In this document: in pieces, positions 1-11,430 of the stretch
How positions within the stretch are numbered: the stretch's first letter is position 1
Layout of the letters: each line of letters starts with the position of its first letter
Origin: Monosporascus cannonballus
Lineage: Eukaryota > Ascomycota > Sordariomycetes > Xylariales
Assembly (NCBI GenBank): GCA_004154925.1
Contig: QJNS01000238.1
Coordinates: 53,702 to 117,701 of the forward strand
DNA: 64,000 nt
Reading direction: 5' to 3'
The notes under the pieces: generated by a model
What the model saw: the letters and a program-made list of their open reading frames with translations, nothing else
Databases searched by the model: none
What the model was told of the DNA's origin: nothing
Made by a program: the position numbers and the translations under genes

Positions 1-1010
1 ATATTTACGCCAAAATAAAAATTTAATAACATAAGCTATTCGAAAAATTACAGCTATTACTAATAGTAAAACGATTATAATATTTAATTATATTGGATTT
101 TAATACTAAACTCTTTAGATTAAAATTGCAGTTACAGAAATATATTACGATAAAATTTTCGAAATCGTCAATTAATTTACAAAGTTTTCTTATTTTTTAC
201 TATACCCTAAAGATATAAACGCCGAAAAAATAATATACATTTTTTAAATATATTCTTTACATATATAAATTACCCATAAAAATTATTTTAAATGAAAAAT
301 CGATATTTACATCAAAACTGTAACAAGGTTTTATAGCATAAATCGGCCTAAATAATAAATTATTTAATATATTTAAATCGCAACTAAATAAAAAGGTAAA
401 ACCAATAAATTAAACCTTAAAAACCTATTTTCGATATTACATTAATTACGAATAAAATAACTCGGTTAAACAATCACTAATTGCATAATTAACATATAAT
501 ATTAATTATTACGAAAATATCAAAATAATACTTACGAACGTAAATTTTATATTTATTTTAAAAATTTATAAAAAAGCATACCATAACGGTCTAATTAATA
601 TCAAAATAATTTTTTCGTTAGAATAAATATAATAATTGCATTAGGAAATAAAAGCGGAATTAAAATTCGTACAAAATTAAATAAGCAAATACTATAACTA
701 AAAAAGGTTAAAAAAATTAATTTTCGAAAAAGGGGAAATAATTTTTCTCGCCACAAAAAATAACTAAACGAAACGGCCTAACCAAATATTCGATTTTAAA
801 TACATTAATCCATATACAATTATTAAGACAAATTTAGAAAATAATTACTAATTTGAACTTTTACCAAAAATCAAATTTTTTTCAATTTTTTACGTTTCTT
901 TACTTAAGATAGCAATAGATATAATTAAAGTATATACGATATAAAACGATATGGAAATAAAAAACGAACAAGCGTACGAAATAAAGAAAATCCTCGATAT
1001 ATAAAAATAA
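1..1010 (+). pseudogene. Integrase/chromodomain end of pol, element G
   Basis: No frame stays open, but the plus strand is collinear with the integrase C-terminal region and pol tail of elements A, E and F in this window, for example the segment around 240-560 with 54,650-54,900 in F and 13,100-13,400 (reverse) in A. In the living element this part would bind integrase to DNA and guide it to chromatin. Here it is saturated with TAA and TAG codons. The call rests on comparison with the other copies, not on a readable domain. Confidence 0.5.
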
Positions 1011-1209
1011 AACGGACTTACCCAGTACCTGATCAAATAAAAAAAGCACCCGGATTTCGAAAACACCTAGAAACTTGTCAAAAACCTTATTAACGCTTAA
1101 CGCCTGTTAAAAAGCTTTTACTAACAATAACGGAACTACCGGAGATAATTATGTCCCAATCGACGTTTTTCAGCGGTTAAGTAACGCCAGGCAGCTTAAG
1201 GGAAGGAGT

Positions 1210-1690
1210 TAAGGCGATAAAAGAAGCCTCGACGTTGGCTTGCTCTTAACGCTCCTATTCCTTTAGTTCCTTTAGCAACTGCAATTCTTATTATATTATT
1301 TTAATTTCTTTCCGACAAAAAAACGCCTTTTGTTTTCGAAAACCAATTAACCGCGTAATAACTTTATTTATTTTTTATTAATAGCGTTTTTGCAATTCTA
1401 AGCAACGTTTTTCCGTAAGCACCTTTTTGCGTTTTAAATATTAATTTTCGGTACGAATATTTTTTAAAAAGGATAAAAAAACGCCATTATTATTACAAAG
1501 ACAATTACGTTTGACGTACGCCTTATATTTGGAAACGTTCTTTATTATTTCGTATTTCCAGCCTTTAGAAAAACATAAGGAACATAACATGATTTCAAAA
1601 CCAAAATCGTCAAAAATAAGAAGCAGATTTTAACGTTGCGTAATAAACGAAAGAATCTGACGATAATTTTTAATAATACGGGCCGATATC
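1210..1690 (-). pseudogene. Antisense Cys-rich/coiled-coil accessory frame, element G
   Basis: The minus strand between the end of pol and the 3' LTR reads, with a few stops, as a short protein. It begins with a cysteine-rich segment (CSLCFSKGW, then a VKRNCLCNN stretch) near 1500-1600 and continues into a lysine/arginine/leucine-rich coil (for example KRKKVLTEKRCLELQKR). The same order is found antisense to pol in elements A, B, C, E and F. The cysteine spacing suggests a small zinc-binding module, but its function is unknown. Several stops show it is dead here. Confidence 0.5.
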
Positions 1691-1759
1691 TTAAGAGGAA
1701 AAGGCTTACCAGAAGAAAAGAAAAATCTTAAAAGTAAGATTTAGAGAAAAGGGAGATCG

Positions 1760-2150
1760 TATTACGATCCAAGCTAGCTGGGCCTACGAAAACGGTTTAA
1801 CTAAAATCACGAAATTACGTTAATTTAAGGTTACGTAATTAACACTTAGCGGGTTTCAATTAAACACGATTAAGTACGATTAAGCATGACTAAACAGCAT
1901 TAAATAACCATTTAATAAAAGTTTGCTAAATAAAAATAAGTAATAATAAAAGAATTAAGATATATACGCTTATTATTTCCATAGTTTAGATAACATCAGC
2001 TTGCAATAACAATTCGTTACCCAAGGCACCCTTGGTATTACGAAACGTAATACGTTACTATATTTATTGCTCAGATTCCCACGATACTCCTGCCAACATA
2101 AACCCGTACGACTAAGGTTTAATAGTTGGTTAAACCTTAAGTTCGTCACA
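1760..2150 (+). repeat. 3' LTR of element G (A family)
   Basis: About 391 bp, from TATTACGATCC (RIP form of TGTTATGACC) to CGTCACA. The right half (about 2000-2150) matches the R-U5 half of the LTRs at 10,376, 38,293, 44,262, 48,507, 55,995 and 59,268. The left half (U3) is unlike the U3 of A and F and unlike that of E. Confidence 0.8.
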
Positions 2151-3619
2151 CTTATATATGTTGTTTTTATATTATTATAATATTAATTAATTAATTAATT
2201 ATTATTAAACCTTTTATAACGAAATTACGAATTTTTTCCGATAATGTAAAATTTTATATAGATTTTTAAAAATACTTTTTTATCGGCATATTATTTAATT
2301 ATATGTATTAAGTACATAGTGTTTAAATTCTTAATTTACCGCTTCCGGAGTTAATTGTAAAATTGTCGGAAAACTTTTCACTATAATGCCGTTTCGCTTT
2401 TGGCCAGTTTTTTTTGTTAAAAAGAGTAAAACGTACTAATTATAAATAATAACTTTAATATTAATTTTATTCTTTTTTAAAAATTTCGAAATTCGATTAT
2501 AATATGGTTAAAATTTGCAATTACTGTTATTTAACCGTTAATTGTATTATTATTACGATTTGCATTTATATTATTATTTATAAACGATGAATTCAATAAA
2601 CATATAATTTTTCATTTTCCTTTTTTAAAATTCTTTTCAATCGCATAATAAAGAATTTTCTCTTTTTTTATACGGATAATATTACTTAAATTGCCGTTAT
2701 GTAAAATGTATTTGGAAAGCTTATAATACACCAATATTACGATATTTTTATGAGGCCTTTTATATTTTTATAATACTTTAATTTACGTTGTATATCCATA
2801 ACAAATTCCAGTATTTTTTTTTTAGCATATTATTGATAAATCGGAATATTTAAATAATTTATGCTCCGGATTAATAACGTCCGATTAATATTAAATCTTA
2901 AAATTAAATTACGCAAAACGATAAATATATCGGACCAACCTTTTTTTAAGGTTATATATTAAGCCTTTATTATAGCTTTTAACGCCATATAATCGATAAA
3001 TATTCAGAAATGTTTTTCATACCATTAAAGTATTATCGTTAATATTTCGGATTTTTTAAAATCATTAATAACTTTTATTATCTTATAATTTACCGCTTTT
3101 CGATTAAATTTAAATTTTGCAATTAATATGTAATTAAATACCAATATTGTCTATATTTTTATAAAAGTATATTTAATATAACTTTTATTAAAACCTTTAT
3201 TTTAAGCTTAATATCTTTAACGTTATTTTAATATCCGAGAATAATTGCCGATTAAACAAATATTTCTTCAGTTTCGAATACATTTTCAATTTTTCCGGAT
3301 TACAGAAAGTTTTTATTTTATTTTTACCTTATATTTCTTTTAAAAACCTATTAATAAATTCAGTACTACGCAAATAATAAACGATAAATTTTAAATGAAT
3401 ATTTGAGAATTCTAAAAATACTTTAATATTATAAATTAATTTTGGCTGTAGTTATTTTTTAATAATATTAACCTATCTGCGGTCTATTTTCGAACGGTCG
3501 ATATCAATTATAAAATTTAAAAACTTTAATTTTATTTGAAAAAATTGGAATTTGGAGATTTTGACATATAATTAATATTATAATAACCGTTCGTAAACTG
3601 ATTAAAAATATTTCGTATA

Positions 3620-3680
3620 TTTGTTTCGTTATTGACATAAATAATTATATTATTTAAATATATAACGTATATATAATTCC
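3620..3680 (-). pseudogene. Reverse transcriptase active-site remnant (D family)
   Basis: The minus strand matches the segment at about 34,690-34,740 in element D, which still reads as an RT core motif of the form xxNNIVICSD. The paired aspartates expected in this motif have become asparagines, as G-to-A changes on the coding strand would do. Only the position and the relation to D are claimed. Confidence 0.5.
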
Positions 3681-6192
3681 TAAATCCAATTAATATTTTA
3701 TGCACATAAATCTAAAACGTAGACAAAGCGTTAATACGGCCAAATAATATAACAGTATATATAAATTACTTATAATATATTTGAAAAGGAATTTTTTATT
3801 AGTTGTCCTTTTTTATCTTAATCCGATAATAAATATCCTTAAAATTAATTTTCGAAATTCCTTTATTAACCTTAAACGATTTATTATTTTTAAAATTAAG
3901 TGCAAAAAAATCAGTTTTTTATCGTTATTCGATTTAACTCTTTCTAATTGCCGTATAATTAAAAATTGGCGTTCTTTTTAAGTACGAATAATACTAATAC
4001 CTTTACGTCCGTTTTAAAATAACGTATCTGTTTTGCCTTTAAGTTTTTTCGAATATATTCTTTTTTTATTATTTTTCGTTAGATCTTTGAAATTAGGTAT
4101 ATTAGACCAAATAAAGGTGTTTTTCCTGGAATCAAATTTATTTTATATTCTGCTGTTAAGAATAATACAGTCTTTTCGCTGCCTTTACGCAATATATTTG
4201 CCAGAAGCTTTTTATATATGTAAGAAAATTAATTATCCTATCTTCTTATTATTCTTCGAATTTTAAAATATTTAGTTCCACAACTAGGTTTATTATATTA
4301 ATAATATAAATTTTCTTATCGGAAAACGTTAAATTTACGATTTCCTAGTTACCGACTTTTTATAATGGTCTATATAACCGTTAATATATAGCTATATCTA
4401 ATAAGACATTTAACTTGCCATTTCCTAGTTTAAATAATAAAATGATCGAGCGTTTTTAGGTCGTAACGTATTACAAATTAAATTCACTTAAATTTTAATT
4501 CGTTTCCGTTATTATTTATTATGTTAACAGGAATTTCGTAAACCCTATAACATTTGATTTACGTACCGTTAATATCGATAAAACTCGGAATATTTGCGGA
4601 AATTAATTAAAAACTAAGGTTTTTTCATTATTTTTTTCCTATAATATTTATTTATGCTCCGGTATCCGTATTTATTTGTACTATTATATTTCCTATACTT
4701 TTTTAATAAGTCCTTTCCTTTTAAAAAGCGGTTTTATTTCGACCGTCTTATAATTATTAGCCGAAATAAATTGGATATATACCTTTATTTCGGCATTTTT
4801 TTAGATTTATATTGAGAAACTAATTTGATTTATCGTTATATATTATTACGTTTTATATAATCTTTAAAGGTCGATTTTCTTCTAGCCGGAATAATAATGT
4901 TTTCGTATTTTCTTTTAAGTTTATAATTTACGTTTGTATACCTTAACTTCTTATAATTATAATATTTAAATAAGCCCTTATAAGAATTAAGAATATTGGA
5001 TTATATGGATTTATTCCGATCGGAATTAAATTGGCGATTATTTGCCTTTTAAATATAAAAACGCCTACGATTTTTATTGTTTTTACGCAGCGCCTATAAT
5101 TTGCTTTAAGAATCTTTTTCTCAAAAACGTTAAAGTATGATCGTTTATCTTTATTAATATTTTTAACGAAAGATAAATAATTGTTTTCGCCGTTCTTTAG
5201 GCATTTTAATAACAATTTACCTTATTTATTACGTTATTAATTTATTTTAATTTATTTTTTTATAATAAGATATTTTGCAATCTTAATATTAATTTGCAAA
5301 AGTAATTACTAATAATAAGTTTATTATTCTAAATATTTTTCGGCTTAAAAACGTTTATAAATTTTATTTTAAAATTTAAGGTTTTTATTTAATATAAAGA
5401 TTTAATAACAATTAATAGGGTTATTATCCTAGTTTGGTCAATTGTTCCCTATATTCTTTATCAAAAAATTAAGATTTACGCAATATTTTCGAAAATAAAT
5501 TTATAAATATTTTATTTTCAATTTTTTAATAATTAAACTAATTATGTATAATACGATATAATCGTTAAATGTTTATAAAAATGTTTATATAATTTATGGC
5601 CTACTTAATATAGGTAAAAATATTTCGCCTTAATTTTTTAGCAAAAGTTTTTATAACAACTTTTATTTAATCTTTTTAATCGATATACGTTTAAAAAGTT
5701 TTAGATAATTATAACGTAATATTTATTTACTGCTTTTAAGATTTTATAATAATATCGCAATTAAGTTATAAAAGTTAACCTTTTTAATTTATATAAATAC
5801 TTATTATTCAGCCAATTATCAAAATCATTCCGAATATTATATATTTTATTAATAAATAATTTCTACAATCTGGTTATTATTAAAAGGCTTAATTCTTTTA
5901 AATTCTAAAATGTAATTATTATATTATATTCGTTTTTTGATCGTTTAATTAACAGTTATCGAAACGGATTCTTGTTATATATAACGTAATTCGGAATTTC
6001 GAAAACTATAATTTTTTGCCCGTCAGGATTCCGTTAAAAGTTTTTTCGCCTATTTCCATATCGTAATCGATCGTTTGTCGATTAAATTCCGATTCGCGGT
6101 TTTTTTGATTAATAACCTAAGTTCGTTTTATAATCGGCAAATTTTACTTTTAATAATTATTGCGTTATTTTTTGGGGTAAAAATGAAAAGAT

Positions 6193-6399
6193 TATGAAAT
6201 AATAAATAGCTATAAGCTGAGCTAAAGTAATCTCCAACTAGTTGTAAAGCAGATTCCAGGAAATAAGTGTATTAGATTACTTCCATCTGGCGTTTCCCAC
6301 TAGCTACCAGATGGTGGATTTATACTAGTAAGTAGGTCGATAGCTGATCGATAGCTGGCCGGCTACCAGCCTCATCCTTATTGAAGCTGTATTCTTACA
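6193..6399 (-). repeat. 5' LTR of the inverted D-family half
   Basis: About 207 bp. In plus orientation it runs from TATGAAATAAT (RIP form of TGTAAGATAAT) to GTATTCTTACA. It matches the D LTRs at 17,292-17,497 and 37,290-37,495 in the same orientation and the LTR at 9,112-9,306 in inverse orientation. It ends exactly where plus-strand D sequence begins at 6,400. Confidence 0.85.
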
Positions 6400-6559
6400 A
6401 ATAATTCGAAAATAAGATATATAAAAAATATCTATACTTTAGAATTAATAAATAAAAAGTTTTGTTAAAAAACATGACGAATAATATACGAATTATTAAG
6501 GAATAATAAAGTTACGCCATAAACTATATAAACAATTACAGCCTTTATCGTTACAAAAA

Positions 6560-7300
6560 TAAATGTTTCAAAAGATCTCGTTAGATTTTATAAGGAGACT
6601 TTCTAAAACCATAAATTTAAGCGGGTTAAAATATAACGTAATCCTGGTAATCGTTAACCATTTTACAAAATTAAAATTATTTATCTTTACGATTAAAACC
6701 TTAACTGTAACCAAATTAACCTAATTACTTTACGACGAAATTAAATAAAAATTCGATACGCCAGTCGGAATTATTAATAATAAAAATAAATTATTAACAA
6801 AATAATTTTAGGCGGAATTTTGCAAAAAACGAAAAATAAAAGAGGAAATATTAATCGTTTATTATTTACAAAGTAATAAGCAAATAGAACGTACTTATTA
6901 AATCTTAACATATTATTTCCATAATTTTATTAATAAATGTTATAATAATTAAATAAATTTATTACGAATTACGGAATTCGCATATAAGAATATACGGAAT
7001 GTATATACCGGCCGTTTTCCGTTTAAAATCTTATATAAATATTATTTAAAAATAATACAATACCTTTTATGAAGGTTTAGAAGATAAATATAAGAAATTA
7101 AGAAACGCTTTGAAAAAATAACGGTAACCTAAAGAAAATATTATGATCGGCGTTATACGTCTAAAAATCTCTAATTAAAGTAATAAATAAATTTATTAAC
7201 CAAAAATTTCAAATTTAAAAATTAAACCCTGATATTTAGTTATATTCGAGTTATAATTAAACAGTAAATAAGTTCTTAAATGTAAAAGATACTTTTTTTA
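6560..7300 (+). pseudogene. Integrase core remnant (D family)
   Basis: Despite stops, plus-strand translation follows the Ty3/gypsy integrase core. LSGLKYNVILVIVNHFTKL covers the first catalytic region (the aspartate of the usual VDHFTK motif is now N). A later segment around IINNKNKLLT stands where SDRGxxFTS is usual. Then come YYLQSNKQIER and FAYKNIRNVYTGRFPFKILY, corresponding to the HPQTDGQTER and final core helices. At least two of the three catalytic acidic residues are lost. It is a dead copy. Confidence 0.65.
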
Positions 7301-9111
7301 AATAATAACGAATATATAATATATTTTTAATATGCTTATTAAAACCGTAATCTAATCGAGAATCGGACAACGTTTGAATAATAATATCGGATTTAATAAA
7401 AGAACAGGAAAAATAAATAATAAATAATATTGTCTGTTATTGAAATAATCGAGAGTAACGTAAATATTTAATTAAATAAGAAAATTAGGCCGTTAAACAT
7501 AATAAGTAAAAGCTTTAAAAACAGTTCAAATACGTATTTAAAATATTATAACGTTATAAAAAAGTTAAATACGTATATAAGAAATAAGAAAACTTAAAGA
7601 TCGTAAAGCAATAATAGTTTTATCGAAAACCGGCCGTTTAATAAATATAAAATTACAAAAAGTAGTTTTAAACAAAATAAAACATAAATAAAAATCGAAA
7701 CTTTATTTCGAAAATAATATATCGTACTTAATTATAAACTCTTAAGTTAATCAGCTTTAAATATACGTATTAAGGATAATAATATAGGAATATCGGAAGA
7801 AAATAGAAAAATATATAACGACAAAAAGCGGATAAGTTTATTAATTTTACTAGGTATAAAACCTAGAAGGAATTTTGAAACGTTCCATTTCTTATAAAAA
7901 ACAAAGATTAAATAACTAAATTATAATTGGTCGCTAATTAGAAATAGGTTGCCGCTTTTAAAGTATTTAAGATACCTGGGATTAATAACGGCTTCGTCGA
8001 ACAAAAACGTCTTTTAATTATAATTATTAATAAATATCAGAGTTTCGTCGAAACGTCGAAAAACGGTCAAAAATGTTCGTAAACGGGAAAAGTAACAGCA
8101 TAACGACCTTCGAAAATTTTCTTATCTATAAAAATACAATAAGATTACGCCTAATCGGGAATTAATTACAAAATAATAAAAAATTAAAATATTTATAAAT
8201 ATAATTTAAATCTTCAAACTTATAAAATAACGCTAACACAGGACCTCCGCAAATATAATAAACGATCGAAAATCTATTTCCGACATTAAAAGAAAATAAT
8301 ATTCCTTAATAATAACCGCTTTAAAGGCGAATTCGGCTGTGCGAAAAATATTAATTTGGCAATCGATCGTAAATACGTTATTATATGCGGATTCGGTACT
8401 CGTAATACGAGCCACCTTGATTTCGTCGATTAATTCCTAATTTCTAATAGTAAAATAAATAATAATTTAAGTAACACCCTTAAGAATCACCGAAATCTAA
8501 ACGAAAATTAAACGGTAATATTGATAATAATAAAAATAAATATTAATCGTATGAAAATTCTTTTAATAATAATTAGTTATGATTTAATTCAAACTTTCGA
8601 AATTTATACCTAAATCGTACGGTAATTAAAATAATATTATATTACATAAATATAATACGGCTTATTACCGCTTATAATACGATTAAAATATAGCTTATGG
8701 TTAATATTAAAAGGATAACATTTAAGGAACTCCCAGCCGTTACCGGTATAAAAATACCACTTTTTATAAAACTATTTACGAAAAAGTGAATATAAGAAAT
8801 AAAAATAAAACGGAAATTATACGCAAAAAAACGAAAATAAAAATACAAAAAAAACGAAAGAAAAAACGAAAAAGAATTAAATTAAATTAAACCGCAATTA
8901 AAAATAAGCCAATTAAATAAAATATAATTTATTACCTAATATAATAGGTATTAATTATTAGAGATAAATATACGTTATATAATATAATATAACATAATTT
9001 ATATATTTATATAAAAAGGATTTTCAAGTACCGCATAAAATTTAGTTTATAACCGAACCATATTAATTTGGTAATATTATTAAGGATTAATAATTTAAAA
9101 ATATAATTCAT

Positions 9112-9306
9112 TATAAAGATATAATTTTTATAAAGGTACGACTAATATCCGACTAATTACAGACTTACGCGCCAATATAAATAACCATCTAGTAGCTAAT
9201 AAAAAATGCGAGATAAAGGTAATCTAATATAATTACTTTTTAGAATACGCTTTACGACTGATCGGAAATCACCTCATTCTAGCTCACAGCTGTCCATTAT
9301 CTTACA
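9112..9306 (+). repeat. 3' LTR of D-family element
   Basis: About 195 bp, inverse of the LTRs at 6,193, 17,292 and 37,290. It begins with a heavily mutated TATAAAGAT and ends CCATTATCTTACA. The right half is well conserved (AGCTCACAGCTGTCCATTAT) and the left half strongly RIP-altered. Confidence 0.75.
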
Positions 9307-10375
9307 GTTTTTTATAACCTTATTTCGATTAATAGGCCATATATCCAAAGCTCTGAAACTTATTTTAATATATCGTAAAACCTTTATTATCTTATTTTAG
9401 GCCTTGGTAAAAGCCTATAGAAAATCCGTTTTATTTATTACTTTCCAAACCTTTTCGTAATAACGTTTTCGGAATTAATAACTGTGCTTTTATTTTAAAA
9501 CGGAAAAAATATTTATATTAAACAATTACTATACGTACGATAAATATAAATGTGAAAAAACGATAAAGATTTTGTTGATTAAATAAATCCATATAAAGTT
9601 TTTTATAATATAGCTATTATAGCCGTTAATAATAAAAACAATTTATTTCCATAGGTTAATGAATTTAATATAGGGAATAAATACTTTTTGGAACCATTTT
9701 AGCCCAATATTAATATTAATCTAATTATTTAATGATATTACAAAGCAATAATTTTATATAATTAGTTTTCCATATCGTAAAAATATTATTACACGTCAAC
9801 GACGTTAAATATAATTACCGAAAAAACCGCATTCATTTGCGTTAATATAAGTTATAACGAATATTCAGACGCATTAAAAGATATTCTTTAAAAAAATAAA
9901 TTTCTTCAAAAACTTATCAAGTACGAAAAACTTTGTCCTATAACTTTTATTATCCCGCATTCGTTCGCGTTATATTTATTCCGAGAATATATTTTTTCGT
10001 ATTTTCGGCAGAACTAGGTGGTTAAATAATACGGTATATATAACCTCTGTAACCCCGTTTAAGTGTCGATAATTAACGGCCTAATTCTTAAAATATTTAA
10101 TTTTGTAATACCGTTAAAAAATTACACTATTTATTTTTTCTGAGCCGTTCGCGATTACAGAAATTAATAAAAGAACGTTACGCATACGTACGGAATCGGG
10201 AATAACGAGAAACGTATTTAAACTGGCCCTAGATTACGACTTATTTAGCTTATTGGTTTTTTAAAACCTTGGATACTTTTTAACGGTTTTCGTTACGTTT
10301 TTCCAGGGTTTATATATTCTTAATTTTGCGACGAAAATAGATATGTTTAATCTGGTACAATTTAAAGGCGGTTCG
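9307..10375. other. AT-rich flank of element A, no gene seen
   Basis: About 1.07 kb between the D-family LTR and element A, ending with GTTCG, the left target duplication of A. It would have been contiguous with 38,708 before A inserted. No open frame of note, no LTR and no match to the other elements was found. The composition suggests RIP leakage into single-copy sequence or an older unrecognised repeat. Confidence 0.5.
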
Positions 10376-10784
10376 TGTGACGGCTAGAGGGTTTAGCCAA
10401 CTATTAAACGTTAGTCGTACGGGTTTATGTTAGCAGGAGTATCGTAGAACTCTATAGCAATAAATAACTTAGTTACGCTTTTTAATACTAAGAGCGCAAA
10501 AGCGTATTACAAATGATTAATATTAATAAGTATTGCAAACTAAAGCTATTTAAATTATAGAAATAATAAACGTATATATCCTTATTCTGGCTTAAGGTAC
10601 TTAAGCGGTTTAAATCCTTAAGCCTATTAAGCCCTTTAAACTTTTCTGCTGGCTTAAGAGGGTTAAGGTGCTTAGCGCCTTAAGACCTTTAAGCTAGTTA
10701 CGTAATATCTTGGCTTTAGTCGGAATTCAACTTTTTTGTAGTTCCGACCATTTGTAAAAAAGCCAAAACCGTTAAGTTATAATA
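10376..10784 (-). repeat. 3' LTR of element A
   Basis: 409 bp, TGTGACGGC to TTATAATA in plus orientation. The left part is the conserved R-U5 half of the A family. The right part (U3) contains a run of degenerate repeats built on CTTAAG/TTAAGCC between about 10,590 and 10,700, shared with the 5' LTR of A and the LTRs of F and the solo LTR at 44,444. Confidence 0.9.
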
Positions 10785-10800
10785 CGATCTTTTCTCTTTT
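10785..10800 (-). other. Polypurine tract of element A
   Basis: On the minus strand the bases before the 3' LTR read AAAAGAGAAAAGATCG, the expected plus-strand primer site. It fixes the direction of the element. Confidence 0.7.
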
Positions 10801-10859
10801 AAGATCTTTATCTCTAAAAATCAAATTATTTTTATTTTATTTCAGGTAAGTAACTTTCT

Positions 10860-11430
10860 TTTTTATATTTTTATTATATCGGGTCGTATTAAGAAATTTC
10901 GTTTTCGTAAACGTATTAATGGTTCAATTCTTTTAAAACGTGTTAAATATTTTGGTTTTAAAATACCTTTTTATTCTCGTTATAAGAAAAAAGGCGCAAA
11001 ATATAAGGTCGTTCGAGCATTTTTAAAATATCCCCGATATATTTATTATAACGATCCTTGTAATGTTTTTGGTTTTTTAAAAGCTGAATATCAAAAGTTT
11101 CTAAATGAAGAAAACCGTTTAAAGCGTAAGGAAAAGCAAGTTCGTAAAACGTTACGGATTGCCGCCAATAAATTAAACCGTTTGCAAAAACAAAAGCGAT
11201 TATTCTGTCGCCGTAGCATCGAAATGCTTCGTTATAATGTTAAAGGTGCAAAAGCCATGGAAAAATTTAAACGTTTCGAAAAAAAGCAAAAATAGTTAAA
11301 GGCCGCCGTCGCGGCTATTACGTTAACGCAGGCCGCGGCTAACTGGCCCGACATCCCGGCTACTAACTAGTCGGTTATTAACTGGAACGCGCCTATCGTT
11401 ATTGGTAAAAGTTCTTTAACAAACGCTAGG
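10860..11430 (+). pseudogene. Antisense Cys-rich/coiled-coil accessory frame, element A
   Basis: Frame open without a stop from about 10,874 to 11,296, then continuing past a TAG to about 11,430. It encodes a basic N-terminal segment, then a stretch with regularly spaced tyrosines and one cysteine (PRYIYYNDPCNVFG). Next is a lysine/arginine coil (NEENRLKRKEKQVRKTLRI, LNRLQKQKRLFCRRS), and after the stop an alanine-rich tail with INWNAP, which parallels FNWNVE in the element B copy. No ATG precedes it in frame, so the start is unresolved. It lies on the strand opposite to pol, directly inside the 3' LTR. Tyrosines at positions where other copies have cysteine fit TGT-to-TAT mutation. Confidence 0.6.

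Larger units (their letters stand above)
1..2150 (+). mobile_element. Element G: A-family Ty3/gypsy retrotransposon, 3' part only
   Basis: The element continues past the left edge of the window. What is visible runs from the end of pol on the plus strand, through an antisense accessory open frame, a polypurine tract (about 1741-1759, AGAGAAAAGGGAGATCG) and the 3' LTR, which ends with CGTCACA. Orientation is set by the polypurine tract lying directly before the LTR and by pol remnants reading rightwards. The sequence is very AT-rich with stops in all frames, so it is a dead, RIP-mutated copy. The five bases after it, CTTAT (2151-2155), would be one copy of the target duplication; the other lies outside the window. 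It abuts the 5' half of a D-family element. Confidence 0.75.
2151..6399 (-). mobile_element. D-family Ty3/gypsy element, 5' half, inverted
   Basis: Collinear over its whole length with 33,167-37,495 of element D, in the same window orientation. It carries the 5' LTR at its right end and reads leftwards through gag, protease and reverse transcriptase, stopping just before the integrase. All coding content is broken by RIP. Two fortuitously open fragments fall inside it (3781-3981 plus, 4943-5215 minus). The minus one lies in the gag/protease region and is lysine- and isoleucine-rich from mutation; I do not regard either as a gene. The integrase half of apparently the same element follows at 6,400 in the opposite orientation. 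Confidence 0.8.
6400..9306 (+). mobile_element. D-family Ty3/gypsy element, 3' half
   Basis: Plus-strand sequence collinear, as reverse complement, with element D from about 33,192 leftwards through 25,398-26,706 and 17,498-18,059 to its 3' LTR. It therefore covers the integrase, the pol tail and the 3' LTR. The uninterrupted length (about 2.9 kb) also confirms that B and C are insertions into D. There is no matching 5' half in the plus orientation; that half lies inverted to the left. Confidence 0.8.

Noticed and set aside
3781..4266. Open frames of 66 and 77 codons on the plus strand with hydrophobic composition
   Set aside because: They are antisense to D-family pol, lack ATG starts, and arise because RIP-mutated sequence is rich in T on this strand.
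10590..10700. CTTAAG-rich cluster as a possible protein-binding array
   Set aside because: It is a constituent of one U3 type and occurs at the same place in every LTR of that type. Promoter function is possible but there is no evidence beyond repetition.
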